In this document: positions 35,857 through 45,438 of the stretch, piece after piece
Numbering within the stretch: position 1 is the stretch's first letter
How the letters are laid out: each line of letters begins with the position of its first letter
Assembly: GCA_013150955.1 (NCBI GenBank)
Contig: JAADJD010000055.1
Location: 96,661 to 160,660, forward strand
DNA from: Calditrichota bacterium
Lineage (GTDB): Bacteria; Calditrichota; Calditrichia; RBG-13-44-9; J042
Direction: 5' to 3'
Length of the DNA stretch: 64,000 bases
Notes under the pieces: model-generated
Databases searched by the model: none
What the model saw: only the letters and a program-made list of their open reading frames with translations
Told to the model about the DNA's origin: nothing
Translations under genes and position numbers: made by a program

Positions 35857-38769
35857 TCAATTGGTTTTGCTGACCTGATCCAGGGTTCGGGCTTCTTTTA
35901 CAATTTCGTAAGCTTCAATAATATCGCCAACTTTGATGTCGTTGAAATTCTCCAGCATCATCCCGCATTCGTATCCGGCCTGAACTTCGCGGACGTCCTC
36001 TTTAAACCGCTTCAGGGAAGCCAGCTTCCCGTCGTAAATTTCTACATCGTTTCGAATCAACCGGACATTGCTGTTCCGGGTAATCTTGCCATTCAATACG
36101 TAACACCCGGCCACCGTTCCCAGTCGGGAGATCTTGAAGGTCTCGCGAACCTCGGCGGTACCCAGCAGAATTTCTCGCTCTTCGGGTTCCAGCATTCCTT
36201 CCAGCGCCTTCTTGACATCCTCGATGGCATCGTAGATCACCTTGTAGAGGCGGATGTCCACATGCTCCTGTTCGGCAAGTTCTTTGGCCTTTGGGGTGGG
36301 ACGCACGTGGAAACCGATGATGATGGCATTCGACGCTGCAGCCAGCAGGACGTCCGATTCGGAAATGGGGCCAACCGCCCGACGAATCACTTCCACAGCC
36401 ACTTCGTCCTGGGACAGTTGCAACAGGGCATCGGCCAGTGCCTGTGCAGATCCATCCACATCGGCCTTCACCATGATGTTCAACTTCTTCACAGCTCCTT
36501 CGCGAATTTGCCGCGAGAATTCGTCCAGCGTCATGGTGCGGGTCTTGCGGAAGTCCTGCTCGCGCTTTAACTGCTGCCGCCGTTGGGCAATTTCCTTCAC
36601 CTTCTTCTCGTCCTCCATGACCACAAACCGGTCACCCGCTTCGGGCACGCCATCGATACCCAGCACCTGTACCGGCGTGGACGGCCCGGCCGACTCCACC
36701 CGTTGCCCGCGTTCATTCAACAGGCTGCGCACACGTCCCCAGTGCTGGCCCACCACAAAATAATCGCCGACCCGCAGCGTACCTTCCTGAATCAACACCG
36801 TGGCCACCGGGCCTTTGCCCTTGTCCAGTTTGGCCTCCAGCACCACACCGCGGGCTTTTTTGTTGGGATTGGCCTTCAGCTCCAGCAACTCGGCTTCCAG
36901 CAGAATCTTTTCCAGCAATTCATCGACCCCCTGCCCGGTTTTGGCAGAAACTTCCACCACCTGGTACGTTCCACCCCAATCTTCGACCAGAATATTCCGT
37001 TCTGCCAGTTGTTTGCGAATGGCCTGGGGATCGGCGTTGGGCTTGTCGATTTTATTAATGGCAATCACGATGGGCACACCGGCTGCGCGGGCATGGTCGA
37101 TGGCCTCTTCCGTTTGCGGCATGACCCGATCGTCTGCGGCAATCACCAGCACCACAATGTCCGTAACCTGCGCTCCCCGCGCCCGCATGGCGGTAAACGC
37201 TTCGTGACCCGGCGTGTCCAGAAAGGTAATCTTTCGGCCATCTTCCAGTTCCACTTCATAAGCCCCAATGTGCTGGGTAATGCCCCCCGCTTCTCCCGCT
37301 ACCACGTTGGTGTTCCGGATATAATCCAGCAAGGAGGTTTTCCCATGATCCACGTGTCCCATGATGGTGACCACCGGTGGACGCGGCTGGAGATCTTCCG
37401 GACGATCTTCTTCGGATTCTTCTTCCAGAATCTCCGCCGCAAACTCCTCTTCCTCTTCCACCTTGTAACCAAACTCTTCGGCCAGCAGCTTGATGGTATC
37501 CATATCCAGCCGCTGGTTGATGGTCACGATAAGTCCCAGTTCCAGACATTTGCGGATAATTTCCGAGGCCGGAACGTCCATCAGGTTGGCCAGATCCTGC
37601 GTGGTGATGAATTCGGTAACTTTAATAACGTTTTCTTCAATTTCCTCTTCGTCACGATCTTTGACTTTTTTCCGCTTTTTACGCCCGGTACCCGCATCGC
37701 GCATCTCTGCCAGGGTTTTCCGCAGGGTTTCTTCCACCTCTTTCTGATCCACTTCCTTTTTCTTCTTCCCGCGTTTCTTGCGCCCTTCTTTGGCGGGTTT
37801 CACCACCTCTTCGCCTTCTTCCTCTTCCTCAATGGCGCGCAGATCGCGTTTAAACTTTTTGCCTTCTTTGCGGATCATTTCAAACGCCTTGCGGCGGCGG
37901 GCTTCCCGTTCGTCTTCCAGTTCCTTCTTGGTCTTCTTCTTCCCTTTTTTCCGCTCTTTCTTGCGTTCTTCTTCCAGCGTTTTTTCTTCCAGTTGCTCGG
38001 GGGTCAATTTCGGTTCCGCCCGTTCTTCCGCGGCGGCCTTTTCAATCAGGTCAGCGGGACGGGCTTTTTTACCCTCCTCGCGAATGCGCTTCAGAATACG
38101 TCGCTGGCGCTCCCGCTTTTCACGCTCCTCTTCTTCCAGACGCTTCAGGTACTCCCTGGCCATGGGGTGATCCACAATATCGCCCACCTTGGGCTTGGGT
38201 TCTTCTCTGGCTTCTGCAGGTGTTTCCTCAGCCTTTTCTTCCGTTTCCGGTGTTTCCACAGCGGCTTCGGCTTCAGCGGCAGGTTCCTCCCCTTCCTCTG
38301 CCGTTTCTGCCGGGGGTGCTTCCGGGGTAACCTCTTCGGGCTGGGGTACGGCTTCAACCGTGGTTTCTACCGGTTCTTCCACAGGGGCTTCAGGGGATTC
38401 TGCCGGGGCAGTTTCCTCGGGTTTAATCTCTTCCACCGGTTCCGGCGATGCTTCCGTCGGTGCCGTGGGCGTCTCGGCCGTCTCCCTGGGGGTTACCTCC
38501 GCAGCGGCCTCAGCCGCCCGCTCCACACTGGCCGCCTTCTGTTCCTCTAACTTCTTCTCCATGCGGCGCTTCTGCAACTTCTCGGCCGCCTTCTTTTCGT
38601 GGGCAAACCGCTGCAAAATCTCATCATAAACCTCATCGGTGATGATCATGTTCAGGCCTTTAACGGTATAGCCCTTCTTCTCCAGAAATTCCTTAATCGT
38701 TCCCGAGGAAAGATTCAACTCCTTGGCGACCTGAAATAATTTTCGCTTTTTCTTTGTGGTCACTGCCAT
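35857..38769 (-). CDS. infB: Translation initiation factor IF-2
   Basis: 970 residues. N-terminal IF2_N helix domain ([29 protein letters not shown]), a low-complexity linker of about 330 residues rich in Glu, Ala, Pro and Lys, then a second IF2_N-like segment ([36 protein letters not shown]). The GTPase domain has [30 protein letters not shown] and [12 protein letters not shown], followed by domains II-IV. It places initiator tRNA on the ribosome. The large antisense ORFs over the linker (up to 655 aa) are composition artefacts. Confidence 0.97.
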   Translation of the reverse strand: MAVTTKKKRKLFQVAKELNLSSGTIKEFLEKKGYTVKGLNMIITDEVYDEILQRFAHEKKAAEKLQKRRMEKKLEEQKAASVERAAEAAAEVTPRETAETPTAPTEASPEPVEEIKPEETAPAESPEAPVEEPVETTVEAVPQPEEVTPEAPPAETAEEGEEPAAEAEAAVETPETEEKAEETPAEAREEPKPKVGDIVDHPMAREYLKRLEEEEREKRERQRRILKRIREEGKKARPADLIEKAAAEERAEPKLTPEQLEEKTLEEERKKERKKGKKKTKKELEDEREARRRKAFEMIRKEGKKFKRDLRAIEEEEEGEEVVKPAKEGRKKRGKKKKEVDQKEVEETLRKTLAEMRDAGTGRKKRKKVKDRDEEEIEENVIKVTEFITTQDLANLMDVPASEIIRKCLELGLIVTINQRLDMDTIKLLAEEFGYKVEEEEEFAAEILEEESEEDRPEDLQPRPPVVTIMGHVDHGKTSLLDYIRNTNVVAGEAGGITQHIGAYEVELEDGRKITFLDTPGHEAFTAMRARGAQVTDIVVLVIAADDRVMPQTEEAIDHARAAGVPIVIAINKIDKPNADPQAIRKQLAERNILVEDWGGTYQVVEVSAKTGQGVDELLEKILLEAELLELKANPNKKARGVVLEAKLDKGKGPVATVLIQEGTLRVGDYFVVGQHWGRVRSLLNERGQRVESAGPSTPVQVLGIDGVPEAGDRFVVMEDEKKVKEIAQRRQQLKREQDFRKTRTMTLDEFSRQIREGAVKKLNIMVKADVDGSAQALADALLQLSQDEVAVEVIRRAVGPISESDVLLAAASNAIIIGFHVRPTPKAKELAEQEHVDIRLYKVIYDAIEDVKKALEGMLEPEEREILLGTAEVRETFKISRLGTVAGCYVLNGKITRNSNVRLIRNDVEIYDGKLASLKRFKEDVREVQAGYECGMMLENFNDIKVGDIIEAYEIVKEARTLDQVSKTN

Positions 38770-38777
38770 TGAAACCC

Positions 38778-39107
38778 CTAATTTAGATGTTTTAAAAACC
38801 CTCTTGCCATTTCCCCACGACGCATTCCGATGATCTTGAACCGATCGATTCCCAACCAGGTGCGCCAGGGAAGATCATCTTGCATGGCGAACACCGGCAC
38901 CCGATGCCGCTCGGCAATCCATCGGATGCGTTTCGCCGAATCCGCCGAAATTTCTTCGCTAAGCAACACAAATGCAATCTTATTTTTTTCAATATTGCGT
39001 TTCACCGCTTCAAATCCCAGTTCCACCAATCTGGCGCGAAGCGCCAATCCCATTAATCCCACCAATTTCTCGTTCAATCGAATCTTCCGTTCTGTTTCAC
39101 CGGTCAT
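38778..39107 (-). CDS. L7Ae/YlxQ-family RNA-binding protein
   Basis: 109 residues, L7Ae-type fold: [60 protein letters not shown]. It matches the YlxQ position between nusA and infB. Family members bind kink-turn RNA. The usual upstream YlxR (DUF448) gene is missing here; only a 73-bp gap separates it from nusA. Confidence 0.85.
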   Translation of the reverse strand: MTGETERKIRLNEKLVGLMGLALRARLVELGFEAVKRNIEKNKIAFVLLSEEISADSAKRIRWIAERHRVPVFAMQDDLPWRTWLGIDRFKIIGMRRGEMARGFLKHLN

Positions 39108-39180
39108 TTCATCTCAAACGGCTCATTTTTCTGGGAAGAAACCGTTGTTGCCAACGATTGCCCCGGAGCCGCATACACCG

Positions 39181-40473
39181 TTAAATGTTCAGCTGCTGCA
39201 GAATCTTCTGCGCTGTTTTCTGGCCGATTCCCGGAATTTCCAGCAGTCCCTGCAGGCCCAGTCCTTTTACCTCTTCTGCGGTCTTGATACCGGCTTCCTT
39301 CAGTTTTTCCACAATTTTGGGACTCAGACCAGGTATTTCTTCAACCGCCATATCGGTATCGGCTTCGGCGGTCTTTTCGTAGTACTCGGATTCTTTAATC
39401 AACTCGATCTGGTAACCGGTCAGCTCTTCCGCCAGCTCCAGATTGACCTCCCCGCGTCCCATGGCAATGCCCATGTCCTTGTCTGGAATGATGGCCACTG
39501 CCATTTTCTGATCTTTTTCGACCAGCACCCGCAGGGGTTTGGCCGGGGTAAGAGCCCGCGCAATGTAGACTTCCGGTTCCGAGGAATAGGCAATTACATC
39601 GATCTTTTCGCCATTCAGTTCGCGCACCACGGACTGAATGCGCACGCCACGCATGCCCACACAGGCTCCCACGGGATCGATGCGCTTGTCCATGGATTCC
39701 ACCGCAATTTTGGTGCGTTCACCCGGACGCCGTGCCACGGCCTTGATTTCCACGATGCCATCAAAAATTTCCGGCACTTCGATTTCAAACAGACGAATCA
39801 GGAACCGCTTATCGGCACGGGAGACGATGATCTCCGGTCGACTCCCCTGCCGGCGGCGCCGGGGACGATCGAAATCTTCTTCCTCTTCCAGTAACACTTC
39901 CGGCTTAACCACTTCCTTAATCAAAGCTCGCACACTCTCGCCGCGACGCAACTTCTCGCCCGGTATGCACTCCTTTCGGGGCATAAACATCTCGGTTCGG
40001 TCTACATTAATAAAATAGCCCGCCCGCGTTTCCTGATGCACATCGCCAATGATGATTTCACCCACGCGGGAGCTGTACTCGTCATAAATTTTTCGTTTTT
40101 CGTATTCCCGAATGCGCTGCAACAGGGTTTGCTTGGCAATGTTGATCAGACGACGGCCAAAATCCTCCGGGTTGACCACTTCGGCCAGAATTTCCCCTTC
40201 TTCCACATCGGGATCAATCTTTTTCGCTTCTTCCAGGGAAATTTCCCGTCGGGGATCGGTCACTTCTTTTACCACTTCCTTTTCCACATACAGCTCCACG
40301 TCCCCCCGATCGATATTCACAATCACATCGAATTCGGCCTCTTCCCCGTATTTACGCTTCATCAGGGTGACAAATATATCTTCCAGAATGTCCCGCAAAT
40401 CCTCTTTGCTGATGCGTTTTTCTTTGGCGATTTCGCTTGCGGCAATAATAATTTGACTCTTCATAAATCCCAT
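39181..40473 (-). CDS. nusA: Transcription termination/antitermination factor NusA
   Basis: 430 residues. N-terminal RNA-polymerase-binding domain (SQIIIAASEIAKEKRISKEDLRDILEDIF), S1 domain near 135-200, two KH domains (GACVGMRGVRIQSVVRELNGEKIDVIAYS is KH1) and a C-terminal helix-hairpin-helix region (IPGLSPKIVEKLKEAGIKTAEEVKGLGLQGLLEIPGIGQKTAQKIL). An arginine/acid-rich loop (EEEEDFDRPRRRRQGSRPE) is inserted between S1 and KH1. Start ambiguous between ATG 40473 and ATG 40464, both near GGAGG. Confidence 0.96.
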   Translation of the reverse strand: MGFMKSQIIIAASEIAKEKRISKEDLRDILEDIFVTLMKRKYGEEAEFDVIVNIDRGDVELYVEKEVVKEVTDPRREISLEEAKKIDPDVEEGEILAEVVNPEDFGRRLINIAKQTLLQRIREYEKRKIYDEYSSRVGEIIIGDVHQETRAGYFINVDRTEMFMPRKECIPGEKLRRGESVRALIKEVVKPEVLLEEEEDFDRPRRRRQGSRPEIIVSRADKRFLIRLFEIEVPEIFDGIVEIKAVARRPGERTKIAVESMDKRIDPVGACVGMRGVRIQSVVRELNGEKIDVIAYSSEPEVYIARALTPAKPLRVLVEKDQKMAVAIIPDKDMGIAMGRGEVNLELAEELTGYQIELIKESEYYEKTAEADTDMAVEEIPGLSPKIVEKLKEAGIKTAEEVKGLGLQGLLEIPGIGQKTAQKILQQLNI

Positions 40474-40491
40474 TCACCTCCAATAAACGGT

Positions 40492-40962
40492 TTACCATTT
40501 GATCTTTACCTTTGCCAGCTCGATGGCGGACAAAGGGATGGTAACATCTTGTTTTTTCACCCGGAGCACGATGGCGCCTTCCTGCACTTCCAATAGCTCT
40601 CCGGTCACTTCCCGACGGACATCCTGATCCTGATACTGTACCTTCAGCATCCGCCCGATGTTTTTCCGAAACTGCCAGGGCTGCGTCAGAGGACGATGCA
40701 CGCCCGGCGAAGAAACCTCCAGCCGATAGGAACCCGGAATGACATCGTGCATATCCAGAATATCGCTGATCTCCTGCGTCAAACGGGTGATTTCGGCCAG
40801 GGTAATGCCCCTTTCCGTATCGGCATAAATACTCAGCACTTGATTGTTCCCCGAACCGCGCATTTCCAGATCCACCAGATGATAGAATTGCTCGTCAAAC
40901 AATGGGCGGATGAGTTCCCGAACTTTTTTCAGAATTTCTTCTTTGTCTTCCATCGTGCTCAC
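40492..40962 (-). CDS. rimP: Ribosome maturation factor RimP
   Basis: 156 residues. N-terminal alpha/beta domain (VRELIRPLFDEQFYHLVDLEMRGSGNNQVLSIYADTERGITLAEITRLTQEISDILD) with the signature YRLEVSSPGVHRPL, then an SH3-like C-terminal domain. Needed for 30S maturation. The GTG at 40962 has AGG five bases upstream; the ATG three codons later is too far from it. First gene of the translation operon; a terminator lies just upstream. Confidence 0.93.
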   Translation of the reverse strand: MSTMEDKEEILKKVRELIRPLFDEQFYHLVDLEMRGSGNNQVLSIYADTERGITLAEITRLTQEISDILDMHDVIPGSYRLEVSSPGVHRPLTQPWQFRKNIGRMLKVQYQDQDVRREVTGELLEVQEGAIVLRVKKQDVTIPLSAIELAKVKIKW

Positions 40963-40975
40963 TTAACCTGCTGAT

Positions 40976-41004
40976 AACAAAAAAGTGGGTTTAAAACCCA
41001 CTTT
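40976..41004 (-). terminator. Terminator between the DHS-like gene and rimP
   Basis: AAAGTGGGTTTT/AAAACCCACTTT, near-perfect stem, followed by CTTTTTTG on the minus strand. It ends the transcript from 42977-41100 about 95 bp after the stop codon and only 14 bp before the rimP start, so rimP expression needs either read-through or a promoter overlapping the hairpin. Confidence 0.85.
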
Positions 41005-41099
41005 CCAGTCCGCAAATTTAACGGTATGCACTCGTAAATGCAAGTGTTTTACTATAAATAAGCGGGGCAAGTTCCTTTTTAGCCGGGAATGGCTGCCGA

Positions 41100-42038
41100 T
41101 CAGTCCAGCAACAATCCAGCCAGCAGGGGAATCATGATCTCATGGTGTCCCACAAAATAGTATCCCTTGCCACCACCCAGCGTGGGACGCTCTTTCACGT
41201 TCACGGTGGGACGATAGTGACGAATCATGTCGAACACGGCGGTGAAAAAATCGTAAGCGGGATATTTTAAATTGCGCACGACGGTCAGAGCCTTCAGGAA
41301 AACTTCCGGCAGAATCACCGCCGATCCCACATTCAGAACGATGCTCCCTTTCCGCAATCGGGTAAGTGAGTGGGAAAACACCTGAAAATCCAGCAACGAT
41401 TTTTCCCCGAATGCCGCCCCATCCAGGTTGGGGTGCTGGTGAATGATCTCGGTGCCCAGGGCTGGATGGATGGATACCGGTACCTCGTGCTGCACACAGG
41501 CCGCCAGCAAACTCAAATGAAGATTGGGCGCCTTCTCCTGAATCAGGCGCTCCCCGATGACCTCGCCGTATCCTTTATCGTTTCCCCTGTTCCGGGAGAG
41601 GGCTTCGTTAATAAAAGCGGCAGTTTCTCTGGCCATCCCAAAACTGCCATCCTGTAAAGCAGTGGCCACATCCTCGCTGGTAATGCCCCACATGGCAATT
41701 TCCACGTCGTGGATCACCCCGGCGCCATTCATGGCCAGATGCCGAATGTATCGGCGCCGGATGAGCTCGACGATCACCGGATTCAATCCCACCTTGATCA
41801 CGTGAGCCCCCATCATCCAGAGAATCATCTGATCATCGGCAATGGCCTGTCGGTAATGTTGCACAAATTCCTTGAAATCCTTTGCAACCAGAATATCGGG
41901 AAGCATGGAGAGGAAGGCCTCCAGGGAGGTACTGCGATTGGGCACCCGGCTAAAATCGGAGATGGCCACCTTGCTAAAACGTTCCCGTATGCTGTAGGTC
42001 TTAATCCCTTCAAACGTGAGTTTGGGATACCGACTCAT
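41100..42038 (-). CDS. Deoxyhypusine-synthase-like family protein
   Basis: 312 residues. Motifs recall deoxyhypusine synthase and its bacterial relatives: MMGAHVIKVGLNPVIVELI, HLAMNGAGVIHDVEIAMWG (the NAD and substrate-site loop AxNGAGxxHDxE), DGSFGMARETAAFI and SIHPALGTEIIHQHP. Bacteria lack eIF5A, so such paralogues probably act on other amine substrates; the reaction is unknown. The lysine of true DHS that forms the enzyme intermediate cannot be placed with confidence. It is followed by a terminator and lies downstream of the DUF3108 gene. Confidence 0.7.
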   Translation of the reverse strand: MSRYPKLTFEGIKTYSIRERFSKVAISDFSRVPNRSTSLEAFLSMLPDILVAKDFKEFVQHYRQAIADDQMILWMMGAHVIKVGLNPVIVELIRRRYIRHLAMNGAGVIHDVEIAMWGITSEDVATALQDGSFGMARETAAFINEALSRNRGNDKGYGEVIGERLIQEKAPNLHLSLLAACVQHEVPVSIHPALGTEIIHQHPNLDGAAFGEKSLLDFQVFSHSLTRLRKGSIVLNVGSAVILPEVFLKALTVVRNLKYPAYDFFTAVFDMIRHYRPTVNVKERPTLGGGKGYYFVGHHEIMIPLLAGLLLD

Positions 42039-42050
42039 GACGATCCCTTT

Positions 42051-42977
42051 TTATTTAATCTGGGCTTCTAACGGAAGGGGAACCCCTTCAATCTTAATCA
42101 ATTCTGTGGTGATGGAACCAATCAACACCTTGGATTTCATCAACACCGGTAATTTGCGCTCATCATCGGTTAACCACACCCACAACTTTCCTTTTTGTTT
42201 AAAAATGGCTTCGCCCTTCAGCCGGGGTTGTACTTTAATGCAATCGAAGGTTCCGGCTTTGACTTTGATCCGCTCCTTTTTTTGGATGATCACCTGCAAA
42301 TCGTATACCTTGCGATTGTCGTGATTGCTCATGACTACCGGTACCCCCACTTCCAGATCCTGGGTGCGGACGTAATAAAATGCGGCCAGCACATCCAGCA
42401 CATATTTGGGGATGGGCACCACAAATTCTTCCTGCTTTTTTATTCGTAACGGCTCATCGCTGTGGTAACGAATCATCCGCACATATGCCTTGCCAAACAG
42501 TTGATCGTAATTCACGAACAGATCGAACTTATAGCCGCCCTCGCGCAACTTTTTGGTAAACCGCCAGGAAAAAATCCCCCGTGCATCCACAATGCTCTCC
42601 ACCTCATCGCGCACCTTAAAAATCAGATCAAACGTTTTCGTCGACCGTGCCGTGGAGACGATCCGATACGACGGGAAACTGTCGTTTACCACAATCTTTT
42701 CCCGAACCTCCATCGTGGCGTACCCGGCTTTGATGAATCCGTAGCGCACCACAAAGGTCAACTTCTCCCCCACATCAAAGGCACGATTGGGCACCACGCG
42801 ATCCAGCCTCCGCGGGAGCGGTTCCGCATCCACCAGCGAGTCCGGCACCTGCTGCAGGGTATCCACTGCAACCTGCGGTTCAGCGGGCGTTTCTGACCTC
42901 ACCCATTTCTGACCCAGCAAAAACGTGGCCACCCAGAGCAGCCCCAGCCCCAAAACAGTTCTACCGGTCTTCCGCAT
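42051..42977 (-). CDS. DUF3108 secreted protein
   Basis: 308 residues. Signal peptide (MRKTGRTVLGLGLLWVATFLLGQ), a low-complexity stretch to residue 65, then DUF3108: FDVGEKLTFVVRYGFIKAGYATMEV, GIFSWRFTKKLREGGYKFDLFVNYDQ, LDVLAAFYYVRTQDLEVG and GTFDCIKVQPRLKGEAIFKQKGKLWVWLTDDERKLPVLMKSKVLIGSITTEL. Predicted beta-rich lipocalin-like protein of the periplasm, function unknown. I start at ATG 42977, with CAGGA six bases upstream; the track start is TTG. Confidence 0.82.
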   Translation of the reverse strand: MRKTGRTVLGLGLLWVATFLLGQKWVRSETPAEPQVAVDTLQQVPDSLVDAEPLPRRLDRVVPNRAFDVGEKLTFVVRYGFIKAGYATMEVREKIVVNDSFPSYRIVSTARSTKTFDLIFKVRDEVESIVDARGIFSWRFTKKLREGGYKFDLFVNYDQLFGKAYVRMIRYHSDEPLRIKKQEEFVVPIPKYVLDVLAAFYYVRTQDLEVGVPVVMSNHDNRKVYDLQVIIQKKERIKVKAGTFDCIKVQPRLKGEAIFKQKGKLWVWLTDDERKLPVLMKSKVLIGSITTELIKIEGVPLPLEAQIK

Positions 42978-43229
42978 CAGGATTCCTGCCTTTTCCATTC
43001 TCCTCAAACGTCACCATAGGATGATCGATTGGTGCCGTCATCCACTTGAACGTATAAAATAAGTCCCCGCTGCGGTAAACACACCCGTTTTTTTTATTTC
43101 CGGGAAGACCCACTCCGGGGAATCGGAGAAACCGGGGCCACGGATAAGAACGTGAAATGGAGGAAAGGAGGTACCCTGTTGCCAGTGCCTGACAGGTTTT
43201 CATCCAGCAATGGTGTCGAATGATGGTTC

Positions 43230-44663
43230 TCAGGTGTCCAGAATCTGGCTCTTCAGCTGCAGCACCGTGCTTTTCAGGATGGGATTGCGACCAATCTCTT
43301 TCTGGATTTTCTTGTGACTATGGAGAATGGTGGTGTGGTTACGGTTCCCAAACTGATAACCAATGCGAATGAGGGATTCGCCGGTGACTTCCCGCGAAAG
43401 GTAAATGGCAATCTGTCGGGCCAGCTGAATTTCCCGCTTGCGGGAGGTGCCGATGAGCACGTCCACCGGAAGGTTGAAATAATCGGCCACCACCTGCTGA
43501 ATGTGTTCGATGTCGATGCGCTTCTTTCGCATCCCCAGTCCATTGAGTCCCTGCCACTGAGGATAAATCTGGGCCACAATAAATTTGGCCTGATCCAGAT
43601 CCAGCGGCTTGCCGATGAGAGAAATTTGCGCAATAATGCGAATCATGGCGGCGTTAAGGAGATGCATGTCCGTGGTTAGATTTTCCACCAGGAAATCGAT
43701 GATTTCAGGATCCAGCTCCAGGCCATTTTGTTCCAGATGAAAGTGGATCAGTTTCCGGCGGGATTCCACCGACGGGTAGATCAGATCCACGATTAATCCT
43801 TTCTGAAAAAAGGAGATCAGGCGCGGATTGAAATGCACCAGGTTGGCCGGCGGCACGTTGACGGTCAGCACGATCTGACGGCGCTTCTTTTCCAGCTCCA
43901 TCAGGATGTACAAAAGCCCCTCCTGCGATTTGGGCTTGTTGGATAAAAACTGAATATCATCCATTAAAAATACATCTGCAGAGGTGAGCTTTTTCTTAAA
44001 ATTATTGATATCAGCATGTTGGAGAGCGTATACATATTCATTCAAGAATTTTTCGGAATTGATGTACAGGATGCGTGAACGCGGCCGTCGCTCCTGCACA
44101 TGATTGCCAATGGCATGCAGCAGGTGGCTTTTTCCCGTACCGACCTCGCCATAAATTACCAGGGGATTGAATTTGACTTTGGTGGTGTGGTTGGCAACGT
44201 ATTCAGCGGATTTTAAGGCCAGCTCGTTATCGTTACTGACAAAAAAATTGCTTAAACGACAATTGGCATCCAGTTCACAATCTTCGCTGGAATACCCTTC
44301 TGCCGGTGCCAGCAGGCGTTCCTCCGGTTCTTCTTCCACTTCCTCCAGCGGCTCCTTATCCTGGCGGGACGGGGCAATCAGGAACTCGATGCGCGCACGC
44401 AATCCAAACACCTGCCGGACTTTGGACTCCAGCAACTGGCCGTAATGGGTGTCGATCCATTCAAAGAAAAACCGCGAGGGAACCCGCAGGATGAGCGTTT
44501 CGTCCACGTAGGATACGGGGATGATCGGCAGAAACCAGGTTTGCAGCGTTTGCAGGGAGACTTCGTTTTTGATGGCTTCCAGGCATTGTTTCCATCGGCT
44601 TTGAACAGAGGCATCAGAAGGCTTAAACGAGTCAGAGATCGCATTAGCATTGTGTATACTCAT
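43230..44663 (-). CDS. dnaA: Divergent chromosomal replication initiator DnaA
   Basis: 477 residues. Domain I is present (RWKQCLEAIKNEVSLQTLQTWFLPIIPVSYVDETLILRVPSRFFFEWIDTHY), followed by an acidic linker. AAA+ domain: Walker A GEVGTGKSHLLHAIGN near 171 and Walker B VFLMDDIQFLSNK. Domain IV ends in GNRNHTTILHSHKKI, against canonical GGRDHTTV. Two regulatory residues look lost: the arginine finger of LRSRF is replaced (RLISFFQKG, about 280) and the sensor-II arginine (VRELEGAL) by MHLLNAAM (about 331). It could be a second, non-canonical DnaA. The track starts six codons earlier at a non-ATG. Confidence 0.88.
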   Translation of the reverse strand: MSIHNANAISDSFKPSDASVQSRWKQCLEAIKNEVSLQTLQTWFLPIIPVSYVDETLILRVPSRFFFEWIDTHYGQLLESKVRQVFGLRARIEFLIAPSRQDKEPLEEVEEEPEERLLAPAEGYSSEDCELDANCRLSNFFVSNDNELALKSAEYVANHTTKVKFNPLVIYGEVGTGKSHLLHAIGNHVQERRPRSRILYINSEKFLNEYVYALQHADINNFKKKLTSADVFLMDDIQFLSNKPKSQEGLLYILMELEKKRRQIVLTVNVPPANLVHFNPRLISFFQKGLIVDLIYPSVESRRKLIHFHLEQNGLELDPEIIDFLVENLTTDMHLLNAAMIRIIAQISLIGKPLDLDQAKFIVAQIYPQWQGLNGLGMRKKRIDIEHIQQVVADYFNLPVDVLIGTSRKREIQLARQIAIYLSREVTGESLIRIGYQFGNRNHTTILHSHKKIQKEIGRNPILKSTVLQLKSQILDT

Positions 44664-44681
44664 AATACGTACGCCACCCAA

Positions 44682-44990
44682 TAATTTTCTATACCATCGT
44701 CCTGTGTTATTTTCCTGGGTTAAATAAAATATTCAGTAAACAATCAGAGTCATCGCCTCGAGCTGACCAATTATATAAAAGTCCCCCCAAAAAAATCAAA
44801 CGAGTTGAGAAAAAATTTTTAAAAAAATTAGTTTCACGTTAAACAAATTTTCCAGACCAATATTTTACTGAGACTTAAGCGGGATGAAAAAATTTTTCCC
44901 ACATTTTTTTCAATTCGTTTGATTTTAAGAGATGATTTTTTTAAACTTGTTAGCTTTAATGCATGGAATGAATCAGAAAAGGAGTGGGCT
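44682..44990. other. AT-rich divergent intergenic region, dnaA-rpmB
   Basis: AT-rich spacer with divergent promoters expected for dnaA and rpmB. It holds a 24-25-bp inverted repeat whose arms AAAATCAAACGAGTTGAG (44792-44816) and its near reverse complement (44903-44926) are separated by about 86 bp. I find no convincing DnaA boxes (TTATNCACA), so I do not call an origin. Confidence 0.6.
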
Positions 44991-45185
44991 ATGGCAAAGG
45001 TGTGTGAAATCTGCGGAAAGAAGCCGATGTTCGGGAATAACGTCAGTCACGCCAACAATCGAACCCGACGACGGTTTAATCCCAACCTCCAGAAGGTTCG
45101 GGCCATTGTTAACGGCAAGACCCGCCGCATTACGGTGTGCACCCGATGCATCCAGGCCGGAAAGGTCGTTAAAGCGGTGCGCTAA
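44991..45185 (+). CDS. rpmB: 50S ribosomal protein L28, zinc-ribbon form
   Basis: 64 residues from [64 protein letters not shown]. The C+ form with CxxC...CxxC zinc ligands is kept. AAAGGAG precedes ATG 44991; the ORF track start 24 codons upstream is spurious. Divergent from dnaA and closed by a terminator 26 bp downstream. Confidence 0.97.
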   Translation: MAKVCEICGKKPMFGNNVSHANNRTRRRFNPNLQKVRAIVNGKTRRITVCTRCIQAGKVVKAVR

Positions 45186-45210
45186 TTCCAAATTGACTGC
45201 GTCGATTTGC

Positions 45211-45243
45211 TCCCCAATGGCTCCCTGGCATTGGGGATTTTTT
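45211..45243 (+). terminator. Terminator after rpmB
   Basis: TCCCCAATG / CATTGGGGA perfect 9-bp stem with a 9-nt loop and a following TTTTTT. Confidence 0.92.
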
Positions 45244-45341
45244 ATTTCCCTTACAAGCACCTTTTTTATCCATTTCGTAACACCGCTTCTCTCGAAAAAT
45301 TCCCCCATAGAAAAAACAGGGCCGCACCAAAGAGCGCATTA

Positions 45342-45438
45342 TCCCAGATAATGCATTAAACCCAGATTATGCAGTAGCCTACGAATGACACGAATGAACA
45401 CCAATAAAAAGAATAAACCCAGATTATGCATTTGGGTT
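45342..45438. repeat. Fragments of the hairpin repeat (E)
   Basis: Three pieces of repeat ends in a row (CCAGATAATGCATTAAACCC; CCCAGATTATGCAGTAGCCTACGAATGACACGAATG; CCCAGATTATGCATTTGGG) without the conserved centre. They reach into the last bases of the GWxTD gene region. Confidence 0.65.

Noticed and set aside
36583-38550. 655-codon antisense ORF opposite infB (and others such as 31993-32610, 39-kb region frames)
   Set aside because: Amino-acid composition is extremely biased (Phe/Gly/Arg-rich) and mirrors the low-complexity Glu/Lys/Ala linker of IF-2; a shadow frame.
43008-43229. SRP RNA or other small RNA between the DUF3108 gene and dnaA
   Set aside because: GGAGGAAAGGAGG drew attention, but the SRP apical consensus is missing and no stem encloses it.
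44682-44990. Replication origin next to dnaA
   Set aside because: AT-rich and with an inverted repeat, but no cluster of TTATNCACA DnaA boxes; dnaN, rpmH and gyrB are not adjacent. Cannot be supported without whole-genome skew.
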